A stretch of 15,546 nt of DNA from an uncultured Eubacteriales bacterium (GTDB lineage Bacteria > Bacillota > Clostridia > Christensenellales > Aristaeellaceae). The first letter of the stretch is position 1, and the number at the start of each line of letters is the position of its first letter. Position numbers and translations under genes: made by a program. Below are positions 1-7,491 of the stretch, in pieces. The DNA lies in assembly GCA_900540045.1 (NCBI GenBank), contig UQEF01000070.1, positions 1 through 15,546 on the forward strand, written 5' to 3'. Below the pieces are notes generated by a model. That model did no database searches. It saw only the letters and a list, made by a program, of their open reading frames with translations, and was not told the origin of the DNA.

Positions 1-1229
1 ATGTTTTCATAATCCAGCTTGGCCTTGTGGAATTTTACGTTCGCATCCATCGACCACGAATACACGCACACGACCAGGCAGGCCAGCATCGCCCAGCTTG
101 CGGCGGCCAGCGCTCTGCCTGCCGCGCGGCCTGCGCTGCGGTCCTTCAGCTTTTCCAGGGTCTCCGGCAGAGAGTCCATCAGCACAATGCCAATGAGATA
201 GGTCCCCGCCACGCTATAGGTCATCAGGCTGTACACCTTGTCGGGCGCAAAGATGCGGATCGCGCAAAGGAAGAAGGGCGCCAGCGCACACAGAGCCAGC
301 ATCGCCAGAAAGCGGAGGGGCTTCCTGCCCTGCAGCGCCCAGAACGACACGCACGCCATAAGCAGCTCCAGCGCGATGAATACATGATTGGGCCAGCTTC
401 CCATCTGGCACCCTTCCTCTGTGGAAAGCGGTCCTACGGCCTGCCAGAAGTCCTGATAGCATCCCGCCAGGTTCCGGGGAAGCGCCGCGAGCGTCTCCAA
501 CGAGGCCGCCTTCGTGACGGACTGATAGTCCCCTACGGCGTCCTGTCCTCCTCCCGTCATGGCCAGCAGCACGACGTAGTACAGGGAAACGGCGAGCACC
601 AGGCACAGCGCATACCGTCCGGCGCGCAGCAGCAGCGCTTTGGCGCCGACATCCGGCCTGCAGATCATCAGCTGCATGCCGCGGACAAACATCATCCCAA
701 GCACAAAGGTCGCGCACGCCTGATAGGTGCCTGTAGCCACGGCGATCAGCACCACGGCGGGCAGCAGGCCCCAGCGGATCTTTTCCAGCAGCAGAAGGCC
801 CAGTGTCGCCAGCATCGCAGCCAGCATATACGCATCTGCATTGTGCAGAAAACCCAACGTCGCGCTTACGGTCGGAAAGCACATCAGCACGGCCGAAATG
901 ACCACGGCCAGCACGGTTGAACGGATCTCAAACACGGATACCAGCATGCCCGAAAGCGCCGCTACTGCGACGATCATCAGCAGTCCGTTTACATAGGGCA
1001 TCGTATAGCTCGTGCTCAGGGACGAGAGCCACTGGCTGCTCCAGCGGCCAATCCACAGGAGATTGCCGTCAAAGTACACATTGTTCAGGGCGTCCCCCGT
1101 CAAAAACAGCGTGTTGGTAAGGGCAAACAGATAGGTCAGCATTCCGATCCCGAAGGCCGATACCGTCGCCGCCCATACCGGCCTGCGTATACGGCGCATC
1201 AACAGGGCAATCTCGCTTTGACAAGGCAT
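1..1229 (-). CDS. GtrII-type glucosyltransferase-like membrane protein (3' end outside window)
   Basis: The open frame runs 409 codons from ATG at 1229 to the window edge without a stop. The start is set by AAAGGAG about seven bases upstream. The protein is very hydrophobic, with roughly eight or more membrane segments. Features recalling the GtrII/Glucos_trans_II family (polytopic, lipid-linked-sugar-using glucosyltransferases of surface polysaccharide) are TGD at residues 44-46, GRW at 61-63, MPYVNG at 77-82, ADAY at 131-134 and TGTYQA at 166-171. Family members act in the cytoplasmic membrane and transfer glucose from a polyprenyl carrier to an envelope polymer; that role here is inferred. 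It is transcribed from its own promoter and separated from the upstream amt gene by a terminator. The C-terminal part, which would help confirm the family, is missing. Another GT-C-type membrane protein is the main alternative. Confidence 0.72.
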   Translation of the reverse strand, partial: MPCQSEIALLMRRIRRPVWAATVSAFGIGMLTYLFALTNTLFLTGDALNNVYFDGNLLWIGRWSSQWLSSLSTSYTMPYVNGLLMIVAVAALSGMLVSVFEIRSTVLAVVISAVLMCFPTVSATLGFLHNADAYMLAAMLATLGLLLLEKIRWGLLPAVVLIAVATGTYQACATFVLGMMFVRGMQLMICRPDVGAKALLLRAGRYALCLVLAVSLYYVVLLAMTGGGQDAVGDYQSVTKAASLETLAALPRNLAGCYQDFWQAVGPLSTEEGCQMGSWPNHVFIALELLMACVSFWALQGRKPLRFLAMLALCALAPFFLCAIRIFAPDKVYSLMTYSVAGTYLIGIVLMDSLPETLEKLKDRSAGRAAGRALAAASWAMLACLVVCVYSWSMDANVKFHKAKLDYEN

Positions 1230-1260
1230 ACTTTTTCTCCTTTACGTTTGGCTTTTCTCT

Positions 1261-1288
1261 ATTGTAGTAAAAAATCATGAATTGTCAA
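1261..1288 (-). promoter_or_regulatory. Sigma-70-type promoter of the GtrII-like gene
   Basis: On the minus strand a perfect -35 TTGACA (1288-1283) is followed by a 16-base spacer and TACAAT (1266-1261). It lies about 32 bases upstream of the ATG at 1229, leaving a short leader containing only the ribosome site. The AT-rich island stands out from the GC-rich genes on both sides. Confidence 0.8.
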
Positions 1289-1351
1289 TTATTTCATCAG
1301 GCGTTGGTCGAAGCACTCCTGCCCATCATCGGCCTCCGCTTTCCACGCAGC

Positions 1352-1399
1352 AAAAACCGGCTCCCGCTCATCCGAAAAGGATGATCGTCAGGAGCCGGT
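1352..1399 (-). terminator. Rho-independent terminator after amt-PII
   Basis: On the minus strand ACCGGCTCC pairs with GGAGCCGGT, with a nested ATCC/GGAT pairing around a TTTTC loop, followed directly by TTTTT. It lies 77 bases past the amt stop and would end the glnA-amt transcript. A second inverted repeat, CCCAAAG/CTTTGGG at 1412-1448, lies between the stop and this terminator but has no T-run. Confidence 0.85.
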
Positions 1400-1475
1400 C
1401 AGACGGGCCTGCCCAAAGTCCCCCGTCGGCCTCATGCCGTGCTTTGGGACCTCGTCATGCGCTTAAACGCAAGGT

Positions 1476-3248
1476 TTATTCCACATCCTGCAAGGCATCA
1501 TAGCCCTCTTCGCCCGTACGGACCTTCACGACCTGTTCTACATCATAGACGAAGATCTTGCCATCGCCGATATGACCGGTATACAGCGCATTTTTCGCCG
1601 CATCAATCACCGTGCGAACCGGGATCTTGCATACCACGATGTCCACTTCGATCTTGGGCAGCAGGCTGGTTTCCATCTCAACGCCGCGGTAGTATTCCGG
1701 ACGTCCTTTCTGCATGCCGCATCCAAGGACCTGCGTCACCGTCATGCCCGTTACGCCGATCTCATCCATGGCGGACTTGAGGCGTTCAAACATGCTCTGC
1801 TTGGTCACGATGGTGACCTTGCTCATCTTGACCTTGTCATTGGAGCCGGTGGAGTAATCGGCCACAGGCACCGCTTCATCCTTGGCCGCCGGCTTGGCGC
1901 CGGGAAGTTCAGCCGGCGCACCCATCGGCACATCGCTGCCGATGACAGGCATAAAGCCCGCATAGGCCGATACCAGCCCGTGTTCCTCCACATCCAGTCC
2001 GACGATTTCCTCCTGCTCGCTCACGCGCAGGCCCACCGTCGCACGGATTGCAAGGAATGCCAGCGTAATGGTCACGGCTGTGAAGGCCAGAATCGCCGCC
2101 ACGCCTATGATCTGGATTCCCAGGAGCGTGAAGCCGCCGCCGTAAAACAGTCCTGCACCCATGATCTGGTTGGCGCCGAAGGTCACGCCGTCGCCGAAGC
2201 CACGGGCAAACGCAGGCGCCGTGGGAGTGGCGAACAGGCCTACCGCCAGGGTGCCCCATACGCCGTTCATCAAATGCACCGCAACCGCGCCCACCGGGTC
2301 GTCCACATGCAGCTTATGGTCCAGCAGCCAGACGCCGAAAACCACCAGCACGCCGGCGACTCCGCCGATCACGATGGCGCCGAGAGCGTCCGTCACATCA
2401 CATCCGGCGGTGATGGCCACCAGGCCGGCCAGCGAGGCATTCAGGCACATCGAAACATCGGGCTTGCCGTACTTGATCCAGGTAACGATCATGCACACGA
2501 CCGTGGCCACAGAGGGAGCGACCGTGGTGGTCAGGAAGACGGAGCCCAGCTCGGGCACCGAGGTAGCGGCAGCGCCGTTGAAGCCATACCAGCCCAGCCA
2601 CAGGATAAACACGCCCAGCGCGCCGATGGGCAGGTTATGTCCGGGGAACGCGTTGACCTTGACGACCTTGCCCTCCTTGTTTTTCACAAACTTGCCGATG
2701 CGGGGCCCGAGCATCCACGCGCCGATGAACGCGCACAGGCCGCCGACCATATGGATGCACGCAGAACCCGCAAAGTCATGGAAACCGATCTGCGCAAGCC
2801 AGCCGCCGCCCCAGACCCAGTGTGCCTCAATGGGGTAGATCAGCGCGGAGATGACTGCGGAATAAATACAGTATGAAAGGAACCGGGTCCGCTCCGCCAT
2901 CGCGCCGGAAACAATGGTAGCCGCCGTGGCGCAGAAAACAAGGTTGAAGACGAAGTTGGACCAGCCGAAGTTCTCATAGGCCGTGAAGATATCAAAGCCG
3001 GGCTTGCCGATCAGGCCCAGCAGATCCTCGCCCAGGAGAAGCCCAAAGCCGATGAGGATGAACACGATGGTGCCGATGCAAAAGTCCATCAGGTTCTTCA
3101 TCAGGATGTTGCCCGCGTTCTTTGCCCTGGTGAAGCCTGTTTCGACCATTGCAAACCCTGCCTGCATCCAAAAGACCAGGGCCGCGCCAATCAGAAACCA
3201 GATGCCGTAGACATTCTCGTTGACATAATCCATGATTTCAGCCGTCAT
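1476..3248 (-). CDS. amt: Ammonium transporter fused to a C-terminal PII (GlnB/GlnK) domain
   Basis: The 590-residue protein starts at ATG 3248, preceded by GGGAGGGG; an upstream in-frame start would add 23 unlikely residues. Residues 1-420 form an Amt/Mep/Rh channel of about 11 membrane segments. The twin pore histidines are H166 (ACIHMVGG) and H325 (AVHLMNGVWG), and the conserved VEEHG lies at 420-424. A linker of about 50 residues rich in Ala and Pro leads to a complete PII domain at about 475-590, with GITGMTV-like GVTGMTV at 498-504, T-loop GCGMQKGRPEYYRGVEM at 509-525, TGHIGDGKIFV at 557-567 and VRTGEEG at 576-582. The channel passes ammonium and the PII domain presumably gates it in response to nucleotides and 2-oxoglutarate. 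M525 stands where E. coli GlnB/GlnK has the uridylylated Tyr51. The gene lies downstream of glnA behind an internal attenuator. Confidence 0.95.
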   Translation of the reverse strand: MTAEIMDYVNENVYGIWFLIGAALVFWMQAGFAMVETGFTRAKNAGNILMKNLMDFCIGTIVFILIGFGLLLGEDLLGLIGKPGFDIFTAYENFGWSNFVFNLVFCATAATIVSGAMAERTRFLSYCIYSAVISALIYPIEAHWVWGGGWLAQIGFHDFAGSACIHMVGGLCAFIGAWMLGPRIGKFVKNKEGKVVKVNAFPGHNLPIGALGVFILWLGWYGFNGAAATSVPELGSVFLTTTVAPSVATVVCMIVTWIKYGKPDVSMCLNASLAGLVAITAGCDVTDALGAIVIGGVAGVLVVFGVWLLDHKLHVDDPVGAVAVHLMNGVWGTLAVGLFATPTAPAFARGFGDGVTFGANQIMGAGLFYGGGFTLLGIQIIGVAAILAFTAVTITLAFLAIRATVGLRVSEQEEIVGLDVEEHGLVSAYAGFMPVIGSDVPMGAPAELPGAKPAAKDEAVPVADYSTGSNDKVKMSKVTIVTKQSMFERLKSAMDEIGVTGMTVTQVLGCGMQKGRPEYYRGVEMETSLLPKIEVDIVVCKIPVRTVIDAAKNALYTGHIGDGKIFVYDVEQVVKVRTGEEGYDALQDVE

Positions 3249-3315
3249 AAGCAACCCCTCCCGATTGTGATTGGAAACGGCGCGCCGGGCGCCGGTTCTC
3301 CTGAAAAAAGGGTAC

Positions 3316-3375
3316 AAAAAACCAAGCCCGCCATGCGCTCGTCATTGAACGCAGGTATAGCGCATGGAGGCTTGG
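3316..3375 (-). terminator. Intrinsic terminator/attenuator between glnA and amt
   Basis: On the minus strand CCAAGCC plus CCATGCGCT pair with AGCGCATGG plus GGCTTGG around a 19-base loop, then TTTTTT. It lies 68 bases before the amt ATG, so without antitermination it would cut the transcript between glnA and amt. A smaller GC hairpin (CGGCGC/GCGCCG, 3278-3294) lies between it and the amt ribosome site. Confidence 0.85.
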
Positions 3376-3423
3376 AATTGTAGAAGGGAAGTACCGGGAC
3401 GTGCCGCGCCAATGCGGCACGTC
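3334..3423 (-). promoter_or_regulatory. Two hexaloop hairpins, candidate ANTAR antiterminator target for amt
   Basis: Hairpin 1 (3423-3398) is a perfect 10-bp stem GACGTGCCGC/GCGGCACGTC with loop ATTGGC, starting 10 bases after the glnA stop. Hairpin 2 (3353-3334) has a 7-bp stem TGCGTTC/GAGCGCA (one G-U) with loop AATGAC. Both loops have six bases with A1 and G4, the signature recognised by ANTAR-domain RNA-binding antiterminators. Hairpin 2 uses AGCGC, which also belongs to the 3' arm of the terminator at 3316-3375, so the two folds exclude each other. The 44-base gap between hairpins is longer than I would expect for this class. The regulatory role is inferred. Confidence 0.55.
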
Positions 3424-3433
3424 TCAAATCACA

Positions 3434-5524
3434 TCACACGCTCGTAAGCAGATCCTGGTAAGTGGGCATGGGCCAGTAGCTCTTGCCCACGATGCCTTCC
3501 AGCGCATCGCCGGCGGCACGTACCTCATCCATGGCGGTGATGACCTGGTCACGGGTGTAGCGGGCGCGTTCAAGCATGTCTGCGCCTTCGTCACCGGCCT
3601 TGAGCACAGCTTCGAGCTGGTCGGTGGCCTTGTAGAGGGCGTTGGTCTGCGCAGTCAGGTTGGAGAGCAGCGCCTTCTCCGCCTCGGCTTCCAGTTCGGG
3701 AGCGACGCTCTTCTTCATGTTTATGGTCGCGGCCACATCCTTGGCATAGGCGATGGCGGCGGGCAAAATCAGATGGCGGGAGATATCAATCGTGCTGAGG
3801 GCCTCGATATCGATCACCTTGATATAGGTCTCCATCTTGATTTCGTAGCGGCTTTCTACCTCCTCGCGGGTAAAGACCTTCTGCCGCTCAAACAGCGCGA
3901 TGTTCTTGGGAGCCACATAGTAGGGCAGCGCATCCACCGTGGTGGGCAGGTTGAGCAGCCCGCGGCGTTTGGCCTCCTCCACCCACGCCTGGTCATAGCC
4001 GTTGCCATTGAAGATGATGCGCATATGGGCGCTGAGCGTCTTGCGGATCAACGCGTCCACGGCGGTGGTCATATCCTCGGCGCCCTCGAGCTCATCGGCC
4101 ATCTTCATCAGGGTATCTGCGATGGCGGTGTTCAGGATGACGTTGGGGCCGGAGATGGATTGCGCGCTGCCCAGGCTTCGGAACTCGAACTTGTTGCCCG
4201 TGAAGGCAAACGGCGAGGTGCGGTTGCGGTCCGTGGAATCCTTGGGGAAGCGGGGCAGAATGTGTACGCCCAGCTTCATCTGATCGCGCTCGTGGGCCTC
4301 ATATTTGCTGGCATTGACGATGCTTTCGATGATCTCGTTGAGCTCGTCGCCCAGGAAGATGGAGATAATCGCAGGCGGTGCCTCGTTGGCGCCCAGGCGG
4401 TGATCGTTGCCCGCGCTGGCCACAGCCACGCGCATCAGATCCTGATAGTCATCCACTGCGGCGATGATAGCGCTGAGGAATACGAGGAACTGGGCGTTTT
4501 CACTGGGGGTATCGCCGGGGTCCAGCAGGTTGACGCCGGTATCGGTGCTCAGGGCATAGTTGTTGTGCTTGCCGCTTCCGTTAACGCCCTCGAAGGGTTT
4601 TTCGTGCAGCAGGCACACCATGCCATGGCGGTCGGCTACCTTCTTCATGATGTCCATGGTGAGCTGGTTATGGTCCGCAGCGATATTGACGGTGGTGAAA
4701 ATGGGCGCCATCTCATGCTGAGCGGGAGCCACCTCATTGTGCTCGGTCTTGGCCAGGATTCCCAGCTTCCACAGCTCGGTGTTCAGATCCTTCATGAAAG
4801 CCTGAACGCGCGGCTTGATGACGCCAAAGTAATGATCCTCCAGCTCCTGGCCCTTGGGAGGCTTGGCGCCAAAGAGGGTGCGGCCCGTCACTACCAGATC
4901 GGGGCGCTTGCGGTAGACCTCCTTATCCACCAGGAAATACTCCTGCTCCGGGCCCACCGTGGGGAACACGCGCACAGCCTCCGTATTGCCAAACAGCCGC
5001 AGGATGCGCAGCGCCTGCTTGTTGAGCGCCTGCATGGAGCGCAGCAGCGGGGTCTTTTTGTCCAGCGCCTGGCCGCCATAGGAGCAAAATGCCGTGGGGA
5101 TGCACAGCGTGCCTTCCTTGATGAAGGCGTAGCTGGTGGGGTCCCAGGCGGTGTAGCCGCGGGCTTCAAAGGTAGCGCGCAGGCCGCCGGAGGGGAACGA
5201 GCTGGCGTCCGGCTCGCCGCGCACCAGTTCCTTGCCGCCAAACTCCAGAAGAACCTTGCCATCCTTGAGCGGTGTGATAAACGCGTCGTGCTTCTCGGCG
5301 GTCACGCCCGTCATGGGCTGGAACCAGTGCGTATAGTGCGTCGCGCCCATTTCCAATGCCCAGTCCTTCATGGCGTTGGCCACCACGCCAGCCACCGCAG
5401 GGTCCAGGGAACGTCCCTGCTCAATGGTGCGCTTTAAGGCTTTATAGGTTTCCTTGGGCAGACGCTTCTGCATCATGCTGTCGTTAAAGGCGTATTGCCC
5501 AAAAAGCTCGCTCAGGTTTTCCAT
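3434..5524 (-). CDS. glnA: Glutamine synthetase type III
   Basis: The 696-residue protein matches the usual length of GSIII (GlnN type, about 700), far longer than GSI or GSII. It condenses glutamate and ammonia to glutamine with ATP in the cytoplasm. Visible motifs are [19 protein letters not shown] at 96-114, the catalytic [10 protein letters not shown] at 191-200 (metal-binding glutamates), [10 protein letters not shown] at 262-271, the ATP-site NGSGKHNN at 315-322, and [14 protein letters not shown] at 373-386. The start at 5524 follows GAGGGAAGGGG; an upstream in-frame extension of 20 residues lies in the leader and is rejected. The gene has a consensus promoter and a leader attenuator and is followed by the Amt-PII gene, so transport and assimilation of ammonium are coupled. 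GlnN would be an equally good symbol. Confidence 0.97.
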   Translation of the reverse strand: MENLSELFGQYAFNDSMMQKRLPKETYKALKRTIEQGRSLDPAVAGVVANAMKDWALEMGATHYTHWFQPMTGVTAEKHDAFITPLKDGKVLLEFGGKELVRGEPDASSFPSGGLRATFEARGYTAWDPTSYAFIKEGTLCIPTAFCSYGGQALDKKTPLLRSMQALNKQALRILRLFGNTEAVRVFPTVGPEQEYFLVDKEVYRKRPDLVVTGRTLFGAKPPKGQELEDHYFGVIKPRVQAFMKDLNTELWKLGILAKTEHNEVAPAQHEMAPIFTTVNIAADHNQLTMDIMKKVADRHGMVCLLHEKPFEGVNGSGKHNNYALSTDTGVNLLDPGDTPSENAQFLVFLSAIIAAVDDYQDLMRVAVASAGNDHRLGANEAPPAIISIFLGDELNEIIESIVNASKYEAHERDQMKLGVHILPRFPKDSTDRNRTSPFAFTGNKFEFRSLGSAQSISGPNVILNTAIADTLMKMADELEGAEDMTTAVDALIRKTLSAHMRIIFNGNGYDQAWVEEAKRRGLLNLPTTVDALPYYVAPKNIALFERQKVFTREEVESRYEIKMETYIKVIDIEALSTIDISRHLILPAAIAYAKDVAATINMKKSVAPELEAEAEKALLSNLTAQTNALYKATDQLEAVLKAGDEGADMLERARYTRDQVITAMDEVRAAGDALEGIVGKSYWPMPTYQDLLTSV

Positions 5525-5570
5525 AAAGACAGCCCCTTCCCTCTCAATGTGCCATACCGGAACTCTATAC

Positions 5571-5612
5571 AAAAACGGCGCCAATGGATAACGGGTTATC
5601 CACAGCGCCGTT
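5571..5612 (-). terminator. Leader attenuator terminator of glnA
   Basis: On the minus strand AACGGCGC pairs with GCGCCGTT, with an inner TGGATAA/TTATCCA stem capped by CCCG, followed by TTTTTG. It lies between the glnA promoter and its ribosome site, about 47 bases before the ATG, so it must be read through for glnA expression. No other terminator is evident after the upstream operon, so it may also stop read-through from there. Confidence 0.85.
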
Positions 5613-5617
5613 GCTGT
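5602..5617 (-). promoter_or_regulatory. Antiterminator hairpin of the glnA leader (ANTAR-like loop)
   Basis: On the minus strand ACAGC/GCTGT forms a 5-bp stem with loop AACGGC (A1, G4). It begins at or within about two bases of the predicted transcript start. Its loop and 3' arm include most of AACGGCGC, the 5' arm of the leader terminator, so the two structures compete. The stem is weak beside the terminator and would need a bound protein to win. Only one such hairpin is present here, whereas the known ANTAR targets usually have two. Confidence 0.5.
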
Positions 5618-5625
5618 ATGCTGGG

Positions 5626-5654
5626 ATTATAAACCGGCCATGCCGTCTTGTCAA
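5626..5654 (-). promoter_or_regulatory. Consensus sigma-70 promoter of glnA
   Basis: On the minus strand TTGACA (5654-5649), a 17-base spacer and TATAAT (5631-5626) match the housekeeping consensus at every position. A promoter this strong placed directly before a terminator suggests that control is exerted after initiation. Transcription should start near 5619. Confidence 0.9.
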
Positions 5655-5690
5655 CCCCCGGCCCTGTTTTTGCAATGTATTTGTCGCATC

Positions 5691-7469
5691 CTATGCCGCA
5701 GGCGCTTCGCCGGCCCCCGGCGCAGGCGTGTCCGTTGCGGTAGCAGGCGCCTCTGTCACGGAAGCAGGCGCTTCCGTCGCAGGGGCGGGCGCTTCCGTCG
5801 TATCCGCCTCCGCCGCGGCCCCAGGCTCAGCATCTGCGGACGCATCCGTGGCAGGGGCCGCCGTCGCATCGGCGGCAGGCGCGGACGCATCGGGCGGAGG
5901 AGTCGCAGGCGCCTCCGGCGTCGCGGCTGCGGCAGGCTCCGCGGTCAGGTACTCACCCATCAGCGTCGCAAAGTGCAGGGCCGCCCCCGGCAAAAGAGCC
6001 GCTACATCCGCCTCGGTCATCTGGCTCACATACACGCGATCCGGAGACAGCGGTTCCGGGTCCCACTTCTGGCGGCTGCGGCCCGTGACGGTTACCGTGT
6101 AGGTCTGATCCCAGCCGTCACCTCCCAGAGTGACCGTCGCTTCCATATCGGTGGCGGCGGACTTGAGCTCCTTGCTCACAAAGGAGGAGGACACCGTGAC
6201 CTCCGTGGCGGGAATGGTCACATACGCGTCGCCCTCGCCCTCGCTTTCCAGGCGCAGCGTGGCATCGTAGGTGTAGACGTCGCGCAGCTCATCGTCCTTG
6301 GTTTCGCTTTCCTCCTGCTTGAGGCTGAAGGACAGCGCCAGCGTCTTTTGCGCCTCGGCCGGCGCGCCGTCCTCCACGGTGAAGGCGTCCGCCCCCCGCG
6401 GCTCGCTGGTCAGGCTGCCCTGAATCACGCGCACGCCGGTCATGCTGCTGTATTCCTGGTATGTCAAAGCGATGGCCCGCAGGCCGCTTTCCAGGGTGAT
6501 GGTATTGTCGTCGGGCAGGTCGCCGTCGCCGCGCGTGCGGTCATAACGCAGGGTGACTTCTCCTCCCTCCGCATCGTAGAGCGGCAGACTCAAATGCAGC
6601 TCCAGCGTATCCCCCTCCAGGCTGACCGTGCGGTCGATGGTCAGGTTGGATGCCAGGGGCAGCGCGTCGATTGCGCTGAAGTAGTAGCTTTGCAGGTTGG
6701 GATTGAGCAGCAGCTGGGACATTTCCTCCCCTGCTACCTCCTGAAGACGCGCAAGCGTGACCTGATCGCTCAAAAGATCCAGCACCATCTGCTTGGCCTG
6801 CGATTTGATGGCCGCAGGCGGCACGTCATAGTAGACCGACATGGTGGTGGTGCCGTCGGGCAGCTTGCCCAGCACCGCGTTTTGCCGGTAGCCCTCAATC
6901 CACAGGTCCATGCGGGTCAGATAGCTCTCCAGCACATCCTCCAGCCCGTCCGCGCCCTGTATGAGCCCGGCGGCCTGCGCCGCAAGGGAGGCGAGCGCCG
7001 GCATGCCCGTCTGGGCCAGCAGGCTCTCGCCCAGCTTCCCCAGCACATCCCCGTTCCCGGCGGTCTCCCCACTCTGCGCGGGCGCTTCCCCGAAGCTGTA
7101 CCAGTCGGGGCTGATGACGTCGGCCTGCACGGCCAGCGCGCCGTCCTTGATCTGCGCGTGTGCCGCGCTGACGGCGCTCTCTCCGTCCAGAAGCACCACG
7201 TCGGCGCGGTGCTCCGCCGTCTCCGTAGCGGTGGGACGCACATAGATATAGCTCAGGTCCATCACGATGGGCTTGAGCGTGCTCATCGCCTGCGTGCCTT
7301 CCCTGGCCGCGATCTCCACCGACACGGTGGCGCTGAAGCCGCTGCCCGCCCACAGCTGCTTGACCAGCTTGCCGGCGACGGTATAATCCTCCGCATCGAC
7401 CCCGGTGGCATGAGCGGCAGACAGGCACAGGCACATCAGGCTCATCAGCAGGCAAAAAAACCGTTTCAT
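5691..7469 (-). CDS. Secreted protein of unknown function with Ala/Pro/Thr-rich tail
   Basis: The 592-residue protein starts at ATG 7469, seven bases after AAAGGAGG. Residues 1-21 are a clear signal peptide (MKRF, hydrophobic core, SAAHA). The middle is rich in beta-type Thr/Val/Ser/Asp alternation and has no family I recognise. Residues 511-592 are almost only Ala, Pro, Thr, Glu and Asp and end in five seven-residue repeats of the type TEAPAxx. No LPXTG motif, lipobox or C-terminal membrane anchor is seen, so it is probably released or held through a partner. It begins 22 bases after the stop of the preceding secreted protein. The two share a layout (signal peptide, beta-rich region, a DGES motif near residues 90-110) that suggests distant paralogy. 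It is the last gene of the four-gene operon. Confidence 0.85.
   Translation of the reverse strand: MKRFFCLLMSLMCLCLSAAHATGVDAEDYTVAGKLVKQLWAGSGFSATVSVEIAAREGTQAMSTLKPIVMDLSYIYVRPTATETAEHRADVVLLDGESAVSAAHAQIKDGALAVQADVISPDWYSFGEAPAQSGETAGNGDVLGKLGESLLAQTGMPALASLAAQAAGLIQGADGLEDVLESYLTRMDLWIEGYRQNAVLGKLPDGTTTMSVYYDVPPAAIKSQAKQMVLDLLSDQVTLARLQEVAGEEMSQLLLNPNLQSYYFSAIDALPLASNLTIDRTVSLEGDTLELHLSLPLYDAEGGEVTLRYDRTRGDGDLPDDNTITLESGLRAIALTYQEYSSMTGVRVIQGSLTSEPRGADAFTVEDGAPAEAQKTLALSFSLKQEESETKDDELRDVYTYDATLRLESEGEGDAYVTIPATEVTVSSSFVSKELKSAATDMEATVTLGGDGWDQTYTVTVTGRSRQKWDPEPLSPDRVYVSQMTEADVAALLPGAALHFATLMGEYLTAEPAAAATPEAPATPPPDASAPAADATAAPATDASADAEPGAAAEADTTEAPAPATEAPASVTEAPATATDTPAPGAGEAPAA
5694..5798 (-). 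repeat. Five imperfect 21-bp repeats encoding TEAPAxx heptads
   Basis: The final 35 codons of the secreted protein read as five seven-residue units: TEAPAPA, TEAPASV, TEAPATA, TDTPAPG, AGEAPAA. This kind of low-complexity tail is typical of extracellular spacers and could vary in copy number between strains. Confidence 0.75.
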
Positions 7470-7491
7470 GCACGGGCCTCCTTTTGTTTCG

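Noticed and set aside
1069..1278. A 69-codon minus-strand frame overlapping the start of the GtrII-like gene
   Set aside because: It starts inside the promoter, has no ribosome site and is out of frame with the clear membrane protein that begins at 1229.
3377..3405. TACAAT on the minus strand before amt as a separate amt promoter
   Set aside because: No acceptable -35 lies 16-18 bases upstream (the sequence there is GC-rich hairpin 1), so amt is better explained as cotranscribed with glnA.
3401..5437. A 678-codon open frame on the plus strand opposite glnA
   Set aside because: It mirrors the glutamine synthetase gene, lacks a convincing ribosome site and gives a His/Gly/Ala-rich protein with no family. 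Long antisense frames are common in GC-rich genes.
5700..5940. GCC-rich repetition as a satellite or intergenic repeat
   Set aside because: It is fully explained by the Ala/Pro/Thr-rich tail of the secreted protein in frame.
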